From NCBI RefSeq assembly GCF_024586455.1, contig NC_065921.1, forward strand, positions 22,756,635-22,820,634: a DNA stretch of 64,000 nucleotides, given 5' to 3'. The notes below the pieces were generated by a model, which searched no databases, was not told where the DNA came from, and was given only the letters and a program-made list of their open reading frames with translations. This DNA is from Bactrocera neohumeralis (taxonomy: Eukaryota > Arthropoda > Insecta > Diptera > Tephritidae). Of this stretch, positions 58,340 to 64,000 are shown piece by piece. Each line of letters opens with the position of its first letter. Position 1 is the first letter of the stretch. A program made the position numbers and the translations under genes.

Positions 58340-59060
58340 GTAGAATTGATGAGTCATTATTAGAAGGCCGTCCACAGATTGTATTCCAAATTGCAAAATC
58401 TCTTTTACGCGAACATTTTCAAGAAGTAAGAAAGTTCAAGTTCACATAGAACGTATTAGAAAGCTTACCAGGATCATCAGAATTATGTATCCATAAGGTG
58501 TAACTATAGAAAAAAGAAGTCCAAATGTCGAGAATATTGATAAAATGATGAAAATTATCGAGACCGATCGTCAAAAAAGCACTGCTTCGATTTTCGGGGA
58601 GCTAAAAATGCACAAAAAAACCTTTTGAAACCATTTCCATAAAGTTGGATGGGAAAAGAAGTTCTACGTTTGGGAGCCACACTAGTTCACGAAAAAAAAT
58701 TTCTTGAATCAAATTTCCTTTCACGAATCCACGAATCGAAATCGATCCGTCTCTGATTACTGATGGAAAGAAGGGGTCACTTGAGACAACGTCAGAAAAA
58801 ATAGTCGTGGTCGAATCTCATTGACCTGGCGCAAATGGTGCCTAATTTACTATTGATGGTCAGGAAGTATTTGCTATCTATTTGGAGAGATCGGCGGGGA
58901 ATCATCTTTCCGTTTTCCTACCGCTAAACTTACAACTCGGATCTTAGATGTTAATTATTGGACCGTCTGAAGGAAACAAATCCTCAGGCACGACAGGCCA
59001 CACACATCGATATTGACTCAGCAAAAACCTGGGAGATTGCTGGGAAGTTCTTAAGCATCC
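58340..59060 (+). pseudogene. Broken SETMAR-like mariner transposase
   Basis: Plus-strand pieces: RSPNVENIDKMMKIIETDRQ, KSTASIFGELKMHK, HKVGWEKKFYVWEPH, a remnant of KKGVT, then RHDRPHTSILTQQK (matching NARPHTSxxTRQKL) near 58990-59030. Stops and frameshifts throughout. Confidence 0.7.
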
Positions 59061-59089
59061 ACTTTATCGCCAAGTGCTTACGATCTGTG

Positions 59090-59430
59090 CAGGAAGCTAA
59101 CAGAGTTAGTATAGAAGCGATATGCGACAAAACACCAAACAAATTTATGGTTATATCGACAAAGTTACAGGCATTCAGCTTGCTGACAGTGAGCTCAAAG
59201 TTAGTCAAGAAGTGCATGACCTTGCGATTTGTGGCATTAAGCTGCTTATATTAAACTTGTCCGGGTTCCTGGTCAAAGCGGAATCGTCGGAAACTGAGAA
59301 GCCGAAAAAGCATTCTCACCCAAATTCCATTAGTATGGGAACAAGCAGGTGTTCCTTTGTCTTCATGCCCGAGGGCGCTGGATCTATGGGCCGCTCGCGT
59401 GGTCTGCAGTTATGGAATTGCGAGAGGGAG
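59090..59430 (+). mobile_element. LINE RNase H-domain fragment
   Basis: Plus-strand reading gives LLTVSSKLVKKC (compare SSKLVxEC of LINE RNase H) and, at about 59258-59310 in another frame, VRVPGQSGIVGN then a stop and EAEKA, matching WVPGHSGIVGNEKADE. Fused to the end of the preceding mariner relic. Confidence 0.6.
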
Positions 59431-59489
59431 AGAGAACTGCATTTCATCGATAGGTCAACTTTCGATGTTGACCTAAATTGATACACATT

Positions 59490-60540
59490 CCTCAAAATTG
59501 GGTTTTTGGAATGGAATAAAAAGCAAATTTAATATTATAACTCTCAGTTTTCCGTGGAAATCTTCAGAAATCTTTTGAGCTACCATAACTAATCTGTCTC
59601 CTCGTTCAATCAAAAAACCTTAATAATAGTAAAAAGTTTAACAGGAAAATGTTTTCAATGTTAACTTAATAAAAAATGTTATTACCACATTAATATCATA
59701 AAGAAATATAAAAAGCAACAAATTTAAGAATCACCTCAAGTACATCCAAACTGTTTTGAACATAGAATAAAACCCATTAGTTCAATATCCATCGTATACA
59801 CGTTTCTCAAGGCATACGCACATGTGCCACTGACATAATTTGCGAAAAAATGTGTCAAATTGTCTGCATCAAAATAAACCGTTATGAAGTGAACGAAAAT
59901 AGAAAGCATAAAATAAATGAAAATTCAAAGGCGCAGTTCCCCTATTTTTAAACGTTCACAGCTGCGAATGAAAGGGAGCCTCAAATTTACAAGAGCAGAA
60001 AAAAAATAAAAAAATGTGGGTGTGTGGAAACGCAGGACAGCTTTCTTGCTGTTTAACAGCTGTTGTACAAATATGAAATTTAATGAGCAAAAGCTTTAAA
60101 TTTTACTTTGAAGTTGAAAAATTGGTTGGAGAAGAGGCTATATACATAAACTCATATATACATATGTATGTAATATGTCAGTACATGTGTCTACACATGA
60201 GTATGTTGGTTTTTGGTTCATTGTCCTGAGAAGCTATGTATAAATTTTCTTCTTAAACATATGTATGTACAAGTTCGTTGACTATGCTTCTGCGTATTTA
60301 TTTAAATATATGAGAAAGAAATTATTTGTGTTTAAGTACTAGAATGACGCATACATTTTTTTAGATGATTCTTTTGGTAAACTATCGTTGAGTAAATGAG
60401 CGAAAACTATCATACACACCCTGCAACTCATAAGGCCTTTGCCTAAAAGAGTATGAGTAATCACACATGCATATATAAGAGTTTCGGTTAGATTTGTCAA
60501 TTGCACCTTCCGAAACTCATAGAAACGTTAGCAGAAATAT
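59490..60540. other. Noncoding region
   Basis: AT-rich with ATAC/TATG microsatellites near 60140-60280. No gene seen. Confidence 0.35.
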
Positions 60541-60576
60541 CTGGTAGTGGTATTAGGTAATTTACCGATTACTTAC

Positions 60577-60607
60577 CGCTTGCTTGCAGCGTAGAAACCC
60601 AATACGA
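60577..60607 (-). CDS. Possible small penultimate exon paired with 55539-55590
   Basis: A 31-base stretch reads (x)V-LGFYAASK-(R) and ends in the strong donor gcg|gtaagt with phase 2, fitting the next candidate exon at 55590. The acceptor (gaataatag) lacks a pyrimidine tract. Speculative. Confidence 0.2.
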
Positions 60608-60879
60608 CTATTATTCACTCATTCATTTTCTAATTTGCATTTTTTATAATTATTATAAATTGTTGCATAATGTTACGAGTAGATTTTAGAAAATGTAAAA
60701 AAGTACAAAATCAATTTCGAAGCTTTAATAAACATGTGTCAGCTGGTTGGAAGACTTCCAAGAGAAATGTGAGTTTATGAGATGATTAAGAGGAGTTAGT
60801 TAGAGAGAAGGGAATTCAAGCAACATGAAAAAATGTACTGCTATGCCGAACTATTGCGTAATCATTCTGATATAGTTAA

Positions 60880-61370
60880 ATGACAGTTTTATACTGATCC
60901 CAATTGTTGACGGATGTCCCATTGTAATTATCCGCTTGAAGAACAATAAAGCGGCTGGTACCGAAAGATTGCCGCCCGAGCTGCTCATAACTTTAAAGTC
61001 GTAGATAATTTCGTCTAACTTGGAATCAGCAACTTCAACCTTTAACTCCAACGTAGAATCACTCTTGCCAACAGGTGCTACTTTGAATTGAGTAGACAAT
61101 TGAAAAGTAAAGTCTTTTCTCGAGGAACAAAGACGAAACTTTATAAGTCCCTCATCGTCTGATGAGTCGCCCTAGTAGTGTTCGAGAGAAAGGTTTTGGC
61201 GAATAGCGAGTATCGCCGTCGATAGAATGATTAGCTGTACCTGATATACGGCGGCATTGACATAGTTCATAGTTCGAATAGAAGAGCACAGTTTTGAAGA
61301 TTTTCGATTCAGTATCCGCCGGTGGAAGCAGAGGAAAGGAAAACCTCCTTGATGGGCATTTTAAGCTGAG
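60880..61370 (+). mobile_element. RTE-type LINE reverse-transcriptase remnant
   Basis: The plus strand reads IIRLKNNKAAGTERLPPELL (the LKNNKAAGxDGLPAEL motif before the RT palm), then SRGTKTKLYKSLIV, then near 61205-61260 EYRRR, stop, NDELY-like and YGGIDI. The central palm is deleted. Same class as 4085-4580, opposite strand. The 82-codon minus-strand frame over it is a shadow. Confidence 0.75.
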
Positions 61371-61399
61371 GCTCTAGGTATAGTGTCAGGAGGAAAGCC

Positions 61400-64000
61400 A
61401 GATGGAAACATCTTTATACCTTCTCCACTGACCATATTTTGCTGGAAAGAACCGGTTGAATATTATATATTGGAAGCGAAATCGAAGATAACCCGCTCAA
61501 AAGGTGTGTGGTAAACCTATAGAACTTTATGGCCGCATTGGAGCTTTGAAATCCGTACCTGAAAGGTTTTAGTGCGTCCAACCGTGTTTCAACTTTCAAA
61601 ATTCAACTAATTTTCTTAATCCAAACTGGCTTTTAAACACATTTTGCTGGATTCCCTTTCATTGCATTGCTACTTAATTTAGCGTCTACTTAGGCCCTAA
61701 TGAAGCAATTAAAATATTTCTACCTGTAGAGATATATAAAAACTTTCAGAAAATAATATCATTGAGAACATTTTTGAATTATTATTTAATGACCAATACA
61801 AACGTCATTTTCATTCCCAATTATCTGCGTCTGATGTTTTCGCGCACTTCAAATCATTAATTTACTTTTATGCTCTTTTCAAATTGAACACCACTTTTTA
61901 TACCTACAATTTTTACTCACATAAAAAACGCTTTATTCTTTGTCAATATGAAATATAATAAATGAGTTTTCCACCCGCTCCCTTATATATCTCTGTTCGC
62001 CCACGGTGCAGTCCATCGCTTAAACCACCACCAGCCACTGACAGCCGTCATACCAGCTGGCTTGCGGAATAGGTTCGTTCGCTCCAACTACTCGCCTTAC
62101 CTGTCATTTAGTCTGTTAATTCGTTAGCGTGCTCCAGCTGCGACCACGACGAGAAGCTGTCAATTTGCCAAATATTTGATGGATGCGGTTGACATCCGCC
62201 GGTGGTCTATGGCCACCGACTTGCGTGTCCAATAATGATTAAAAATGCGGCTAACTGTGTGAGGGAAATTGTCTCCTGCTGATTGCAAGCGTGACAACTT
62301 GAGTTTTAAGTAGAGAATGAGAAATTGTTTCGACATTTGAGGATGTTGTTTATCATTTAAGGCATTTTGGGAGCAATTTGGATATTTTTACATATAAAAT
62401 TAAGTAAGTTTTTTAGTATTTGAAACAGTCAGAAATGAACAGAAAAGTATGCTAAAGACTTTTAACATGATAAGTGTTACTCAGAGTATGCTATTTTTAT
62501 GATCTAGGTCACAGCTTTACTGTTTTCTAATTCGTATGACATCTCAAACTGAGTCTCAGAATGTTGACAAAGCCATTAGTATACCCTTTTTAACAATATT
62601 TTACCATTAAATTCAACAAAGCACTTGTTTTTCTATCAAATTCCCATTATAGAAACAGCAAAAGTAACTTTAGTATATTTCTCAACTGAAAAAGCTCCAT
62701 AAACAGCTGTCAGTTTGCCATTGTTATTGTGTAAATGAAGCACTGTCAGCTGTTTATAAACACATATAACCACACACATATGAAACTACAGTTATCCACT
62801 GTGTCTTGCCGCATAGTAGCAACAACAAAATGCAAGTCAGATAAACGGAAAAATGCAAATTCAAATGTGCTTCGTCTGAGTCACATGACTTTCGTTTTAA
62901 GTATGTGTGTTTAGCTTTTGCATTTGTGGTTGAAAATATTTTCCTTATTTATAAATGTCATCGCAGAGTTGTTATTCTTCGTATTTTATCTGCTCAGCAA
63001 AGTTTTCTGGTTTATCTGCGACTGTCAAGTGTGTTGAGTTGGCTTAACAACGAATTGCAAGCCAGATGGTGTGGTGTTGTTGCGGCTGCACAAATGCATT
63101 TTAATTATATTAGATTAAAAAATAGAGCATCGGATACTTATTAAAAAAAATAAATTTCTGAATATTTAATTTTTAGTTTTGCAAAGGTTGTTTCAATTAA
63201 GTTTAGGTAATCTTCGCTCTCTCTTCGAAAAATCACTCCATTCTAATGGAACTATATAATATTTATAGTTGACAATCGTTTTCGTATCCCTCTGACCACT
63301 GGTTAGATGAAAATTGATTTCAAAAAAACATGAATTTATAATGCCTTTTGGTTTCAAACCGCTTCAGATAGTAAGTTTTTCTCAACGCAAAAGAGTCTGA
63401 AATGTAATTTAGTTTGTAATTTGTCATCTTAACTTAAATGTCAAACTCATATGTTTGCTCTTACAGCTGATTTGACAATTGTCAGTTTTTTGAATAATTC
63501 ATATTTTTAATTTTTTCATCATATAGAACTTAGTTTCCATGCTGACCCAATTAGTTTCCCAATTTAAGCTTAATGAATTTCAAATTACTTTGAAATTTTT
63601 TGGAAAGTTTTTAAAAGCCAATAAGAGTTATATTTTATTCTTAACGGCCTTTTGTAAATGCTTTTTTATAACAATTTTTTATGAAAATTTTTTATAGCAC
63701 TTTTGGTCTGTTCCTTTCGTATATTAAATTAGCGCTTCGTTCCTTAAAGATTGTTGAACCCATACCATTGCATACATATCGTCTATTGCCATTACATCTT
63801 AAATCAGTAGAAAATCAATGCTTTTCATTTGTTTTTAATGTATTTAATGGAGGTATTGACTGTCCCTATTTATTAGGAGAAACTAACTTCAATACCCCTC
63901 ACCGATGTCTCAGATCTATTACCTCATTTAATTGTAAAAAGTAGAATTCTAAAGTTCATTTCGGATCAGCGTAAAGATGTAGCGATATGTAATCCCCCTC
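61400..64000. other. Right end without recognisable gene
   Basis: No conserved protein frame. A less AT-rich patch at 61990-62240 could be regulatory. The 62905-63144 and 63681-63944 plus-strand frames lack any family signature and are not called. Confidence 0.35.

Noticed and set aside
60851..61099. An 82-codon minus-strand frame that looks protein-like
   Set aside because: The plus strand over the same bases carries the RTE motif LKNNKAAG, so the minus frame is a shadow of a LINE remnant.
63681..63944. An 87-codon plus-strand frame at the right edge
   Set aside because: No recognisable domain. The sequence is AT-rich and cannot be told from chance with the window ending here.

Overview
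The window looks like nuclear DNA of a higher fly (Diptera). It is AT-rich and has many short GT-AG introns, several Tc1/mariner relics, and coding genes whose closest known relatives are the Drosophila male-germline adenylate cyclases (ACX) and the ATP synthase subunit d family. The ACX genes and the repeat content suggest a tephritid-like fruit fly, but that is inference.

Four genes can be assembled exon by exon, all on the minus strand. (1) 6419-15424 and (2) 17528-26344 are tandem paralogous membrane adenylate cyclases. Each has 19 exons and an open reading frame throughout (1136 and 1117 codons). Many exon lengths are identical between them, and the catalytic residues are intact. (3) 41908-43891 is an ATP synthase subunit d paralog with a tail of about 450 residues carrying repeated Pro-Cys motifs. 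It resembles the testis paralog described in Drosophila as knon. (4) 46250-47130 is a more diverged subunit d-like coiled-coil gene with the same intron phases. If expression follows Drosophila, all four could act in the male germline: cAMP signalling in spermatogenesis for the cyclases, and mitochondrial shaping in spermatids for the subunit d paralogs.

Most of the rest is mobile-element debris. There are at least ten degenerate mariner or mariner-like transposase fragments, RTE-type and RNase H-bearing LINE remnants, and two dispersed repeat families of about 0.5-1 kb (called family 1 and family 2 here), several with transposons nested inside. Other repeats are a 30-bp perfect inverted repeat (5132-5394), a long AT-rich hairpin (52318-52870), a minisatellite inside cyclase 2, a 0.3-kb tandem array in another of its introns, and a diverged tandem duplication at 31.1-32.3 kb.

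The left end (1-4080), the middle (32.3-41.6 kb) and the right third (50.3-64 kb) hold no complete gene. A 5'UTR-like leader near 51.3-51.8 kb (plus) and one or two candidate C-terminal exons on the minus strand (55539-55590 and perhaps 60577-60607) suggest that genes with very long introns extend beyond the window.
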